Positions 8,734 to 17,906 of a stretch of 64,000 nt of DNA are shown here, piece after piece. Each line of letters starts with the position of its first letter. The first letter of the stretch is position 1. Position numbers and translations under genes: made by a program. The stretch comes from Bacteroidetes bacterium UBA7674 (GTDB lineage Bacteria > Bacteroidota > Bacteroidia > Chitinophagales > Chitinophagaceae), in assembly GCA_002483105.1 (NCBI GenBank), contig DLHG01000015.1, forward strand, positions 62,001 through 126,000, written 5' to 3'. The notes beneath the pieces were generated by a model. The model worked only from the letters and a program-made list of their open reading frames with translations. It had not been told where the DNA came from and ran no database searches.

Positions 8734-8997
8734 CTAAACCTTTCCCTTACTGATGTGATAAACGATTTTGTTTGGCAGCTGCCATAAGTCTTCATACTTC
8801 ATTACAGTATAAGGACGGGTGGTGAAAGGAAAGTATTTCTGGTTAATCGTTTCTATCGGGAAGGTTTTAAAGCAGCCTATCAGATCAGTATTATTACCGG
8901 GCGGCTCTTTTTCGAGTTCATTGCTATTCACGACCACAAATTGCCTTACAGGTTTGTCCTAAATGGATGCAGTAAGCATCATCGTTTCTGCAGCCAT
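8734..8997 (-). pseudogene. Broken ORF of unknown family
   Basis: A frame ending at 8734 encodes 67 residues from GTG 8937 (…QKYFPFTTRPYTVMKYEDLW then QLPNKIVYHISKGKV). Upstream the same frame stays protein-like (DKPVRQF) but is cut by TAG at 8959-8961. Beyond it an ATG at 8997 opens MAAETMMLTASI in the same frame. This fits a decayed short gene with one amber stop, or a real 67-residue gene with a GTG start. The family is not recognised. The rest of 8721-9102 shows nothing else. Confidence 0.35.
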
Positions 8998-9063
8998 ACG
9001 ACAGTCTACCATCCATCTCCATTCAATTTACACCAATTTCTCTCTTCGTCGATATGAATAAAA

Positions 9064-9097
9064 AAAGAGATAAACAGCCTAAACCGTTTATCTCTTT
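9064..9097 (-). terminator. Terminator of tRNA-Leu
   Basis: AAAGAGATAAAC pairs with GTTTATCTCTTT (12 bp, 10-nt loop) just past the tRNA 3' end, with a T-run following on the minus strand. Confidence 0.85.
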
Positions 9098-9102
9098 ATA
9101 AG

Positions 9103-9186
9103 TGCGGCAGAGGAGATTCGAACTCCCATGCCTGTTACAGCGCTACCACCTCAAGGTAGTGCGTCTACCAGTTTCGCCACCGCCGC
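9103..9186 (-). tRNA. tRNA-Leu(GAG)
   Basis: 84 nt. The acceptor is GCGGCGG/CTGCCGC (one G-U pair) with discriminator A. The anticodon loop TTGAGGT carries GAG (plus bases 9150-9152) on stem CTACC/GGTAG. The D-arm is typical of leucine (GGCGAAACTGGTAGACGC), the variable arm is long, and the T-arm is GAGTTCGAATC. CCA is not encoded. Confidence 0.95.
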
Positions 9187-9248
9187 ATCTTTTGAGGACT
9201 GCAAAGGTAATTCAAAACTCAAAAAAAACTAAAGAAAACATGGCTTTA

Positions 9249-10388
9249 TTATCTGCGGAGTATTATGCGGAAGGTGGTGCCTTTCCCGGGCTCGGAGTGT
9301 TTCACGAATATAGACCCGTGATGATATTTTTCTACAATACGTTTAGCCAACGATAATCCAAGCCCCCAGCCTCTTTTCTTAGTAGTAAAGCCCGGATTGA
9401 ATATTTTCTTTACCTGGTGGGCCGGTATCCCTTTACCCGTGTCTTGTATATCTATCCACACCTGCTGCGGATGGTTTTGTACGGTAACCGTAATGCTGCC
9501 CTTCCCATCCATAGAGTCGAGGGCGTTACGCATCAGGTTCTCCACTACCCAGTCCAGTAGCGGCCCGCTAATGTTCACAGGCACATAGTCTGTTTGGCTG
9601 TTAAGGCTTATAGCCACCTTGCTCGGCGCACGTTTCTGCATGTAGTCCACCATATTGCGGAGACGGTCTACAAGGTTCTCTTCCTCCAGGTTGGGCACAC
9701 TGCCTACCTTACTAAAGCGATCGGCCACCAACTGTAGCCTGTCCACATCTTTCTGCATCTCCACTACAGCCTCTTTATTTACTTCATGATCTTTTAGCAG
9801 TTCCATCCATCCCACAAGAGAGCTAAGCGGCGTACCCATTTGATGAGCCGTCTCTTTTGAAAGCCCTACCCATACCTGGTTCTGTATAGAACGGTGGGCT
9901 ATACTTATGGTTATGAGCACTACTACAAGGAACAGGAAAATGATTGTCAACTGTACATATGGGAAAAATCGCAACTGCCTGAGCAAATAAGAATCACCAT
10001 AGTAAATATAGTTCTGCCCCGACCCAAAATGGGAAACGATCGGAGGGTGTTCATCTTTAAATTCTTCCAGTTTTCTCTCTACTAATCCTTTGGCGTCTTT
10101 AGCGCCAACAGTATCAATATTTATATACTGGCTGATGGAATCTCCTTCAGTAACAATAATGAGTGGCGTTGTTTTGTTATTGGTGACTACTTCAAAAGCG
10201 AATGAGATATCAGCTTCTCCCTCAGTATTAAGCTCTTTCAATGCTTTTATTAATAATTCCGCCCTATTTTTCTCTTCAATACTCAGTTTCTTCGCCAGTT
10301 GATTAGTATAATACAGCGTAGCGGTAACAATAATGAGTGCTACCGTAATTAAATATGTCTTCCAGTTAATATATTGCCGCATGATCAC
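9249..10388 (-). CDS. Membrane sensor histidine kinase
   Basis: 379 residues with two membrane helices (about 10-28 and 125-150) enclosing a periplasmic sensor of about 95 residues. The phosphoacceptor region is SKETAHQMGTPLSSLVGW with His182. ATPase motifs follow: N box ENLMRNALDSM, G1 DTGKGI, F box FNPGFTTKKRG and G2 GWGLGLSLAKRIVEKYHHG. No response regulator adjoins it, so the partner is encoded elsewhere. It is divergent from the small membrane protein at 10479; the 90-bp gap must hold both promoters. Confidence 0.92.
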   Translation of the reverse strand: MIMRQYINWKTYLITVALIIVTATLYYTNQLAKKLSIEEKNRAELLIKALKELNTEGEADISFAFEVVTNNKTTPLIIVTEGDSISQYINIDTVGAKDAKGLVERKLEEFKDEHPPIVSHFGSGQNYIYYGDSYLLRQLRFFPYVQLTIIFLFLVVVLITISIAHRSIQNQVWVGLSKETAHQMGTPLSSLVGWMELLKDHEVNKEAVVEMQKDVDRLQLVADRFSKVGSVPNLEEENLVDRLRNMVDYMQKRAPSKVAISLNSQTDYVPVNISGPLLDWVVENLMRNALDSMDGKGSITVTVQNHPQQVWIDIQDTGKGIPAHQVKKIFNPGFTTKKRGWGLGLSLAKRIVEKYHHGSIFVKHSEPGKGTTFRIILRR

Positions 10389-10445
10389 CTAATGTTACAG
10401 AAACGAAATCAGAGTAAAAATATTATGATTTTGAACTAAAACTAC

Positions 10446-10453
10446 TATTTTTG
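10446..10453 (+). promoter_or_regulatory. Possible -7 promoter element before 10479
   Basis: TATTTTTG matches the Bacteroidota -7 element TAnnTTTG and lies 25 nt before the start codon. No well-spaced -33 TTG is present. Confidence 0.4.
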
Positions 10454-10478
10454 TCAGCGCAAATACATCCTTTAGGGC

Positions 10479-10691
10479 ATGCAACATCAAAACCAACCAA
10501 CTCACGTAGATAATCCGGCAGATATAGAGCTTAATAAGCCTTCTAAATCACGTTTTTTATTCCTGCTGTTTTTCTTCGGCATTTTCATATTCGCATGGGC
10601 GGGTTGTTACAACTTGTATGAACACAAGTTTGACGCCAATCCAAAGGTTACTGCCCCTGACAATACGCTTTACGAACCTAAGTATAAATAG
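10479..10691 (+). CDS. Small single-pass membrane protein
   Basis: 70 residues: a polar N-terminus of about 28 residues, one hydrophobic helix (LFLLFFFGIFIFAWAGCYNLY) and a polar tail. It is 16 bp from the glycosyltransferase gene, so the two are probably co-transcribed. Family not recognised. Length and a promoter-like element upstream favour a real gene. Confidence 0.6.
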   Translation: MQHQNQPTHVDNPADIELNKPSKSRFLFLLFFFGIFIFAWAGCYNLYEHKFDANPKVTAPDNTLYEPKYK

Positions 10692-10707
10692 TCATTTGCT
10701 ATAAGCA

Positions 10708-11757
10708 ATGATTATTTGTGCTCACGATACCGCCGTTGTAATACTTAGCTATAATGGCAGAAAGTGGCACGAACTGTTTTTACCCGGCATTGTAGCTGAG
10801 GCCGAAACAGGCTATGAAGTAATAGTAGTAGATAATGCATCTACCGACGATACCCTGCAATACTTGCACGAAAACTTCCCCACAGTAAAGACCTTACAAA
10901 TAAGCATCAATCGTGGCTTCGCCAGTGGCTATGCCGATGCCTTGAAGCTGATACAGGCTAAATACTATGTGCTCCTTAGTGCCGACTTTGAAGTTACACC
11001 TGGTTGGTACCCTCCTCTACTCAATGCCATGCAGCGATACCAGGGGCTTGCCGCCTGCCAACCTAAGATCCGCTACTGGAAAGAACGCGAAATGTTTGAA
11101 TATGCCGGCGCAGCTGGTGGCTTTAAAGACAGGTATGGTTACCTCTTTTGCAGGGGTCGCATATTCGACGACCTGGAAAAAGACAAGGGTCAGTACAATG
11201 ATGATATAGAGGTGTTCTGGGCTTCAGGCGGTTGCCTGATGGTACGTGCCGATCTGTATCATAAAGCGGGCGGCCTGGATGCAGAGCTATATGCGCACAT
11301 GGAGGAAGTGGACCTCTGTTGGCGGTTAAAGAATATGGGCTACAAGATAGGTTACATTGCAGGCTCTACTGTGTATCATGTAGGTGGCAGTGTGATCAGC
11401 TATGGCAGCCCTCAAAAACTCTTCTACAACTTCCGAAACAATCTTGTTCTCCTGCTGAAAAACGAACGGGCAGGCACACTGCTGTGGCTTTTTCCCGTTA
11501 GGCTGGTACTCGATGGTGTAGCAGGTATGCAGTTTTTACTCAAGGGGAAATTCCGGGAAGTATATACCATCATCAGGGCACACTTTAATTTCTATAGCAA
11601 ACTGGGCATGTGGCTCAGGAAAAGAAAAGAGGCGCAAAAAATAATTACCCATCGCGATGAAGAGGGAATATATCCCCATAGCATAGTATGGAATTACTTT
11701 GCCCTCCGCAAGAAAACATTTGATAAACTGAAGTGGGAACCCAAGCGACTTAGCTAA
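10708..11757 (+). CDS. Family 2 glycosyltransferase
   Basis: 349 residues. The GT-A fold starts with VVILSYNGRKW and EVIVVDNASTDDT (nucleotide-sugar site), continues with NRGFASGYADALK and a metal-site-like SADFEV instead of DxD, and has the acceptor-side block WASGGCLMVRADLYHKAGGL followed by HMEEVDLCWRLKNMGY. This is the rhamnosyltransferase/WcaE-like subgroup that builds cell-surface glycans. The C-terminal third (FYNFRNNLVLLLKNE and following) is likely membrane-associated. Its stop codon abuts the stop of the convergent SBBP gene with no base between. Confidence 0.9.
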   Translation: MIICAHDTAVVILSYNGRKWHELFLPGIVAEAETGYEVIVVDNASTDDTLQYLHENFPTVKTLQISINRGFASGYADALKLIQAKYYVLLSADFEVTPGWYPPLLNAMQRYQGLAACQPKIRYWKEREMFEYAGAAGGFKDRYGYLFCRGRIFDDLEKDKGQYNDDIEVFWASGGCLMVRADLYHKAGGLDAELYAHMEEVDLCWRLKNMGYKIGYIAGSTVYHVGGSVISYGSPQKLFYNFRNNLVLLLKNERAGTLLWLFPVRLVLDGVAGMQFLLKGKFREVYTIIRAHFNFYSKLGMWLRKRKEAQKIITHRDEEGIYPHSIVWNYFALRKKTFDKLKWEPKRLS

Positions 11758-14532
11758 TTAGTCTTTCACTAGCTTCAGGCTTTGCCCTGCTATTTTCAAA
11801 GTATAGACACCCTTAGGTATATCACCAAGCAATATTTTCCCGTCAGTAGCTTTTAGTGTTCCTTCCTTCAATTTACTGCCTACAAGGTTCCTTATCTCAT
11901 AAAGCATATCCTCTTTTAGTCCCGTCACAAATACTTCATCATGCGCAGGGTTGGGATAAACATTCAGGCCTTTAAGAGACACTTCATCAACACCAAGCAT
12001 AAACCATGGAGAAGTGCCTTTGCAACCATTCGAGTCTGTAACAGTAACTGTAAAATATCCTCCCGGCGGCATTTGCGTGTAATCATAGAAAGGGAACGTG
12101 GCACCCGGTATTAAAATGCCATTATGACTCCACTGGTAGGTTAAATAGTTAGTAGTAGTATACACTATATTTACCCCTTGCGTTACAACAGGTTCGGGAG
12201 CTGCCCATGCAGTAACCGTCAACGACTGCGGTGAACTGGCACCACACCCCGAAGTAGCATACACATTTATCGTCCCTGAACTGCCTATTACTGCGAGGAA
12301 GGTGTCCGCAGTGCTATAGCCATACCAGTCGTTAGGTACATCCCATATATAGCTAACAGCACCGCATATCTCGCCTACCGTGTATAGTACAGTATCCCCT
12401 TCACATACCGGAGTGTTACCAACTACTCCATATGCCACTCCGGGTATCGCACAATCTATATACTTCACCAGGAAGCCATCCAGGCCATTACTAAGGAGCG
12501 GTTGATGCACGTTAGCCGTGCCTATATTATTTACGCTTCCCGTACTACCAGCAACAAATAAATTCCCTTGCCCGTCATATGCCATCGCTTGTGCAGTTTC
12601 GAAATCGTTGCCGCCCAGGTATGTACTCCACAACAGAACAAGACCATTACCTTGCGCTTTACCCACAAAACAATCATTGAAACCTGCGTTCTGAGGCTGG
12701 GGACTACACGCTGTTGAGAAAAAAACGCTTGATCCGTTACCACATAGAAAAACATTACCGGTATTATCGCAGGTGACACCGGAAATCACTTCAGTACCCA
12801 GGCCTCCATAGTAGGAGCCCCATTGCCTGACACCCGCTTCATTTATCTTGACAATAAAACCATCAGGATAGGTAACATAGCTGATCAAAGGTTGAAAAGT
12901 TCCGGGGGTAGCAATACCTGTTTCACTCCTTGTTGTTCCCGCAAGAAAAACACCACCGATACCATCATAAGCCACATATCCTCCTGCTTCACCAACTACA
13001 TGGTCGCCACCGTAGTATGTACCCCATTGCCTGACGCCTGAAGCATTGAACTTTACTAGGTATAGATCATCTGCTGTAGATCTCAATGGCTGATGGCTGC
13101 CCGGAGTGGAAATTCCGTCGTCGCTGTTAGTAACACCACTCAGATAAACACTACCCGAATTGTCCACACACAAACCCGAGCCGGTCTCAGTAGATACACC
13201 ACCATAATAGGTACCCCATAGCCTGGCACCGGCAGTGCTGAACTTTGCCACAAAGGCATCAAACCCTTGTCCCAAAACTTGTTGGTGAGCGCCGGTACTC
13301 GCAATGCCGGATGTACTCTGTGTATTACCGCCTACGAACACATTACCTGAATTATCGCAAGCTACCTGCCTGATGCTTTCACCACTATTGCCACCATAAT
13401 AGGTTCCCCAAAGTCTTACACCTGTTGTATCAAATTTTACAAGCAACGCATCAGATGCGCCTGCTATAGCAGGCTGATGCGTACCCGGCGTTGCCATTCC
13501 GGTAGTGCTGGCCGTGCTGCCTGCAACATATAGCTTATTGTTATTGTCAATTGTTATCGCATAGAAAGACTCATCGCTTGTGCCTCCATAATAGGTTGCC
13601 CAGACCCTGTTACCCAGAGGGTCTATCTTCGCCATAAAGGCATCAGTAAATCCCGCTGTAAAAGTCTGCTGATGGCTGCCTACTGTAGCAATATTATTTA
13701 CAGAATTGGTACTACCTGCTATATACGAGTATCCCAATGCATCGTGTGTTACACCTCTTACCTCGTCTGTGCCCGAACTACCATAATAGGTGCCCCATGC
13801 TATTGCAGGGTCTATGGTAAGCGTTCCCTTGTAATCGGCAACATGATAACTAAGCTCATCACCATTCAATATAAAAGATGATGCAACAGCATTCCCATTG
13901 GCAGTGTAGCAGTACGGTTTTGCTTCCGTGATACTTCCCATACTACTTGTTGCTGTAAAGCCGCCCTTGCTATCTATCTCCAGCGACGAAGCACCTTTGT
14001 ACCTGAATTTTATTACCGATGGATCAGCACCTTCCTTTACTACAAAGTCGTACTTAACAGTACCTTCTTTAGTATATATCACCCAGTCTATACCAGGGTA
14101 GATGTTTTGATAAACTATCCTGTTACACGAACGGGCTATCCACCCTTCTATACCACTTGTTTCAGTATAATACCTTTCACGATCTGGTCGTATTTCTTCG
14201 GCAATACCTTTTACGTTCCTATCTGCTCCTATCAACTCCACATCAACCCTGTACATTTCTATTCGCGCGGCACTCGATTGAGGTAACTGCCCTGCTTGTG
14301 CTTCATTTTGCCTGATAGGCTTTGCAAACTGGTAATGAAGCTCACCATTGCCAATAAATAAATTTAGCCCGGAACTATGGAGCGCGAAGTCTATATCACT
14401 ACGTGAATGGAGATACTGGTCGGTGACCTGACCTTTGTTTTCCAGGAAACCCATTGTGGGCTGTTTGCCTTCAGCATTTGCGCTTATAATAAGCAACGCA
14501 AGGGCACAGGATATGGACAACTTAAATTTCAT
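11758..14532 (-). CDS. SBBP-repeat protein with T9SS sorting domain
   Basis: 924 residues. Signal peptide, then an N-terminal region with GFLENKGQVTDQY and YPGIDWVIYTKEGTVKYDFV, typical of SBBP-repeat proteins. Eight or so repeats of about 50 residues (residues about 235-690) share GTYYGG, DSSGNVFVAGxT and GTHQ; this is a beta-propeller fold. A PKD-like segment follows. The C-terminus, LNVYPNPAHDEVFVTGL through KGVYTLKIAGQSLKLVKD, is a type A T9SS sorting domain, so the protein should reach the cell surface or medium. Known family members have no assigned activity; a binding or adhesive role is an inference. Confidence 0.9.
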   Translation of the reverse strand: MKFKLSISCALALLIISANAEGKQPTMGFLENKGQVTDQYLHSRSDIDFALHSSGLNLFIGNGELHYQFAKPIRQNEAQAGQLPQSSAARIEMYRVDVELIGADRNVKGIAEEIRPDRERYYTETSGIEGWIARSCNRIVYQNIYPGIDWVIYTKEGTVKYDFVVKEGADPSVIKFRYKGASSLEIDSKGGFTATSSMGSITEAKPYCYTANGNAVASSFILNGDELSYHVADYKGTLTIDPAIAWGTYYGSSGTDEVRGVTHDALGYSYIAGSTNSVNNIATVGSHQQTFTAGFTDAFMAKIDPLGNRVWATYYGGTSDESFYAITIDNNNKLYVAGSTASTTGMATPGTHQPAIAGASDALLVKFDTTGVRLWGTYYGGNSGESIRQVACDNSGNVFVGGNTQSTSGIASTGAHQQVLGQGFDAFVAKFSTAGARLWGTYYGGVSTETGSGLCVDNSGSVYLSGVTNSDDGISTPGSHQPLRSTADDLYLVKFNASGVRQWGTYYGGDHVVGEAGGYVAYDGIGGVFLAGTTRSETGIATPGTFQPLISYVTYPDGFIVKINEAGVRQWGSYYGGLGTEVISGVTCDNTGNVFLCGNGSSVFFSTACSPQPQNAGFNDCFVGKAQGNGLVLLWSTYLGGNDFETAQAMAYDGQGNLFVAGSTGSVNNIGTANVHQPLLSNGLDGFLVKYIDCAIPGVAYGVVGNTPVCEGDTVLYTVGEICGAVSYIWDVPNDWYGYSTADTFLAVIGSSGTINVYATSGCGASSPQSLTVTAWAAPEPVVTQGVNIVYTTTNYLTYQWSHNGILIPGATFPFYDYTQMPPGGYFTVTVTDSNGCKGTSPWFMLGVDEVSLKGLNVYPNPAHDEVFVTGLKEDMLYEIRNLVGSKLKEGTLKATDGKILLGDIPKGVYTLKIAGQSLKLVKD

Positions 14533-14721
14533 GGTACTGAAAGATGAGGGATAGTGTTATAACGTAAATATAAGCAAATAAACATTAATATCACCCCTTT
14601 GGCAGGGTCGGCATGCGTTTACCGACACTTTGCAGCCTTTTACCGATAAAGCCCTATTTCCTGCCTAATGAGATTTCTCCTAAGCTCCTCCGCAACATAC
14701 CTTTACATAAAATAAGACAAA

Positions 14722-15459
14722 ATGCGAGACAATTGGCATCGTCATCACAGGCGAAACAGGGGAGGCGGAGACAAAACAACATTCGGGCTCATAGTATTGG
14801 TAATAGGTGTGCTATTGCTGCTCAAGACATTGCACATACTCCCATACTTCAGCATACATCATCTATGGCCGTTCATACTCCTGGCGATAGGTATCGGTAC
14901 GGGTATCAAACACAAGTTCCAGAATGTGGGCTCATGGGTACTTATCCTTATTGGTGGACTGAATATCATCCCAGAATTTACAGTAATGGGGCAATCGTCT
15001 GAAAAGTTAGCATGGCCTGTTATACTGATATTCGCGGGCTTTTTTATCCTGTTCCGTTCACGTAAAAAAAAACAGTGTTTCGAACGGATGAATATAGATA
15101 CGACAACCAACAATGATACTGTGCTAAACATTGATGTAACCTTCGGGGGCAGGAAAGAGATCATCACTTCCAAAGATTTTAAAGGCGGCTCTATCTCTGC
15201 TACCTTCGCAGGAGCAGAAGTTAACCTGATGCAGGCTGACTCTCTTACACAACCTATTGCGCTGAATATAAGTGTTGCTTTTGGTGGTGTGGAACTGATA
15301 GTACCCTCTCATTGGGAAATACAGAATGACATCAGGCCGTCCTTCGGTAGCGTGGAAGACCACAGGTTCATCAAAACACCAAACGCCGGAGAAGAAAAGA
15401 AAGTATTAGTGCTCACAGGCTCATGTTCATTCGGTAGCATTGAAATAAAATCATATTAA
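14722..15459 (+). CDS. LiaF/YvqF-like membrane protein
   Basis: 245 residues. Four hydrophobic segments lie between residues 20 and 115 (FGLIVLVIGVLLLLKTLHI, LWPFILLAIGIGTG, GSWVLILIGGLNI, WPVILIFAGFFILF). A cytosolic basic turn and a beta-rich C-terminal domain with repeated FGG/FAGAEV/FGSVE motifs follow. This combination (DUF5668 plus cell-wall-active-antibiotic-response domain) is the LiaF family, which in Firmicutes restrains the LiaRS envelope-stress system. Here a LytS/LytTR pair lies 350 bp downstream on the same strand, so a sensing link is plausible but unproven. Confidence 0.8.
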   Translation: MRDNWHRHHRRNRGGGDKTTFGLIVLVIGVLLLLKTLHILPYFSIHHLWPFILLAIGIGTGIKHKFQNVGSWVLILIGGLNIIPEFTVMGQSSEKLAWPVILIFAGFFILFRSRKKKQCFERMNIDTTTNNDTVLNIDVTFGGRKEIITSKDFKGGSISATFAGAEVNLMQADSLTQPIALNISVAFGGVELIVPSHWEIQNDIRPSFGSVEDHRFIKTPNAGEEKKVLVLTGSCSFGSIEIKSY

Positions 15460-15467
15460 TTACTAAC

Positions 15468-15494
15468 GCCCGCTGCTATGCACCGGGCATTTTT
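15468..15494 (+). terminator. Weak hairpin after the LiaF-like gene
   Basis: GCCCG pairs with CGGGC (11-nt loop) followed by ATTTTTA, just past the stop at 15459. It overlaps the earliest ATG of the next frame, which is one reason to start that gene at 15505. Confidence 0.45.
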
Positions 15495-15504
15495 AGCCAG
15501 ACTC

Positions 15505-15801
15505 ATGAAAACATATACGGCACACATCATTTACAGAATAGAATGCTCAGGAGTGCGGATGGAACAATATGAAGAGCAATGGAGACTGATACTGGCATCA
15601 AACGAAAATGAGGCCCTCATAAAGTCGAGGGAAGTAGCTACCCAACAGGAGTGCATGTTCATAGACAGGCACGGACGGGCGGTAAGCTGGAAGTTTATCG
15701 CAGTAAAGGATATACAGGAAGTAGACCTGGCACACGGAGCACTACTCACTTCTTCAGTAAAAGAAGTGACCCCTATAGCTGATCCGATCTGGACAGAATA
15801 A
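15505..15801 (+). CDS. DUF4288-like protein
   Basis: 98 residues. The sequence MKTYTAHIIYRIECSG … QYEEQWRLILASNENEALIK fits the DUF4288 pattern of a short alpha/beta protein with an EQWRLI-A core. Starting at the upstream ATG 15478 would place the start inside a terminator-like hairpin, so 15505 is preferred. No function is known for this family. It lies 10 bp before the LytS-like gene and may be the first gene of that transcript. Confidence 0.7.
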   Translation: MKTYTAHIIYRIECSGVRMEQYEEQWRLILASNENEALIKSREVATQQECMFIDRHGRAVSWKFIAVKDIQEVDLAHGALLTSSVKEVTPIADPIWTE

Positions 15802-15811
15802 ATAAATAGTA

Positions 15812-16843
15812 TTGGCCATCGTAAAGAAAAATATAGGCTGGGTATTACCCGTCATCAGTATACTCATACTGGCGAAATATATTTTCTTGCTCCACTTTGT
15901 GAGCGGGCTCGGTTGGAACTATACATTAAAGGACGGTATTCTGAACACAGTTGTCATGTCCCTGGGAATCTGGGGCATCATACTCATCGTGAATGCGTAC
16001 CCTACACAGGTTGGCGCACAGGCTTACGCGCTTATCATTTCTACAATTATTTGTGTGACCATCACTTATGCCGACAACCAGGTACTGGAATGGTGGCTGG
16101 GAAACGACAAGAACTACCTCCTTTGGCTCGACAAAACTCTGCCTGTTCACCTGATCATCAATTGGATTATACTAGGCTGGGTAGCTACTTATACCGTCAC
16201 CTATAAAAAGGCGGAGAACCTGGAGGCCAAATTCGTGAAATACACAGATGCGGCACAACTACTTAAAGATGCAGAACTGTTCAAACTTCGCCAACAATTA
16301 CAACCTCACTTTTTGTATAACAGCCTCAACTCTATCAATGCGCTGGTGATGATACAGCCCGACAAGGCACAGGAGATGATAGGCCGTTTATCCGATTTCC
16401 TCCGTAGCTCCGTAAAGCGTGAGGCTGAGGATATGATACCGGTAGCTGAAGAACTCAATTTTATAGAAGCATATCTGGCTATTGAAGCAGTACGATTCGG
16501 AGACAGGCTCAATATTGAATTTAAACAAGATTATACCGACCACGCCACTATACCACCCTTCCTGTTGCAACCCTTACTGGAAAACGCTATTAAGTTTGGC
16601 CTGTATGGCAAAACGGGAAACGTCACCATCAGTGTGCATATTGCGCTCATAGACCACATGTTGCAGATAACCATCTCCAATCCTTATGATGTGCAGACAA
16701 ACACGCCCAAAGGCACCGGCTTCGGGCTGGAAGGCATAAGAAGAAGATTGGAACTACTCTACGCACGCACCGATCTTCTCGAAGTAAAAAGAGATACAGA
16801 CATATTCACTACCATATTAAAGATACCACAGGCAAATGCATAA
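15812..16843 (+). CDS. LytS-type sensor histidine kinase
   Basis: 343 residues from a TTG start at 15812; the next Met is about 48 codons in, past the first membrane helix, so TTG is preferred. Four hydrophobic segments fill residues 8-135. The His_kinase domain has LRQQLQPHFLYNSLNSINAL with His166. The ATPase has LLQPLLENAIKFGL and a glycine-rich GTGFGLEGIRRRLELLY. It overlaps the LytTR regulator gene by 8 nt, so the pair forms one two-component system. Confidence 0.93.
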   Translation: MAIVKKNIGWVLPVISILILAKYIFLLHFVSGLGWNYTLKDGILNTVVMSLGIWGIILIVNAYPTQVGAQAYALIISTIICVTITYADNQVLEWWLGNDKNYLLWLDKTLPVHLIINWIILGWVATYTVTYKKAENLEAKFVKYTDAAQLLKDAELFKLRQQLQPHFLYNSLNSINALVMIQPDKAQEMIGRLSDFLRSSVKREAEDMIPVAEELNFIEAYLAIEAVRFGDRLNIEFKQDYTDHATIPPFLLQPLLENAIKFGLYGKTGNVTISVHIALIDHMLQITISNPYDVQTNTPKGTGFGLEGIRRRLELLYARTDLLEVKRDTDIFTTILKIPQANA

Positions 16844-17573
16844 AGTAATATTGATAGACGACGAGCCATTGGCAAGGCAACTGGTAAGGGCATTACTGCA
16901 ACCTCATACTGAATTTGAGATAGTGGCAGAATGCGCTGACGGATTTGAAGGTTTCAAAGCCATACAGGAGCACGAGCCGGCATTGATATTCCTTGATGTG
17001 CAGATGCCGCGTGTAAATGGCTTTGAAATGCTGGAGTTACTGGAAAGCCCTCCTTCAGTTATATTCACTACAGCCTTTGATGAATATGCATTGAAAGCAT
17101 TTGAAGCACACGCTATAGACTACCTCCTGAAACCCATTACGCGTGAGCGCTTTGACAAAGCAATACAAAAATGGCAACAACAATCAGGCACTAAAGAAAA
17201 ACCACAACTGGGCGAACTGGTGCAAGAGAAAGTATATGAAGGGTACCAGCACCGCATAGTGGTAAAAGACAACGGGCTGATACGCATTATACCCGCGCAG
17301 GACATCAATTACATAGAAGCCAGCGACGACTACATAAAGATATTTACCAAAGACGGCCACTACCTGAAGAAGGCTACCCTGAGCAGTATTGAGCGCAGCC
17401 TCGACCCCGAGCAATTCGTGCGCGTACACCGCTCGTACCTCATACCTGTATCACAACTGGTACGTATAGAACCTTACGAAAAAGAAAGCCACATAGCATT
17501 GCTGCAATGTGGCGCTAAAGTAAGTGTTAGTAAAAATGGTATGGCTAAGCTGAAGACGCTATTAGGATGGTGA
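16836..17573 (+). CDS. LytTR-family response regulator
   Basis: 245 residues. The receiver domain has the acidic pair DDEP (residues 8-11), phosphoacceptor Asp54 in LIFLDVQMP, and conserved FTTAFDEYALKAFE and YLLKPI. The C-terminal LytTR DNA-binding domain has IPAQDINYIEASDDYIKIFT and FVRVHRSYLIPVSQL. Such regulators bind short direct repeats in front of target genes. It is translated from within the kinase gene's end. Its last 12 bp overlap the convergent gene at 17562-17906. Confidence 0.95.
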   Translation: MHKVILIDDEPLARQLVRALLQPHTEFEIVAECADGFEGFKAIQEHEPALIFLDVQMPRVNGFEMLELLESPPSVIFTTAFDEYALKAFEAHAIDYLLKPITRERFDKAIQKWQQQSGTKEKPQLGELVQEKVYEGYQHRIVVKDNGLIRIIPAQDINYIEASDDYIKIFTKDGHYLKKATLSSIERSLDPEQFVRVHRSYLIPVSQLVRIEPYEKESHIALLQCGAKVSVSKNGMAKLKTLLGW

Positions 17574-17906
17574 GTTGTCTTTGTCACCCGGAGTAATAAT
17601 AGGATGCTTATCCAAACGATATCTAACAACAAGATAGCCACCTACACAGCAAACAAATACAGCCAGCTGGCTCCATCCATTTGGTACAAGTTCCCCGCTC
17701 AGCATCATTGCTTGTATTCGTTCCATGTCTTTAGGAGTAGAGCCAAATTTCTGAAGCCAGCTAATATATACCACAGCAACGGCTACAAACATCCCGGCAA
17801 AACAAGCAAGCACCGTCCTTAAGACCCAAGGCAAGGAGTTCAAACCCCTTGCCTTGGCCCTAAATGCTATGTTTACACACAAATAAGCTAAAAGAAATAT
17901 CTCCAT
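17562..17906 (-). CDS. Small membrane protein next to the DegT gene
   Basis: 114 residues with three hydrophobic stretches (residues 2-18, 30-50 and 80-98). Its ATG directly abuts the DegT gene's stop codon, so the two are probably co-expressed. The 3' end overlaps the convergent LytTR gene by 12 bp. Family not recognised. Confidence 0.6.
   Translation of the reverse strand: MEIFLLAYLCVNIAFRAKARGLNSLPWVLRTVLACFAGMFVAVAVVYISWLQKFGSTPKDMERIQAMMLSGELVPNGWSQLAVFVCCVGGYLVVRYRLDKHPIITPGDKDNSPS

Noticed and set aside
9102..9356. Plus-strand ORF of 84 codons
   Set aside because: It reads the antisense strand of tRNA-Leu and the end of the histidine kinase gene.
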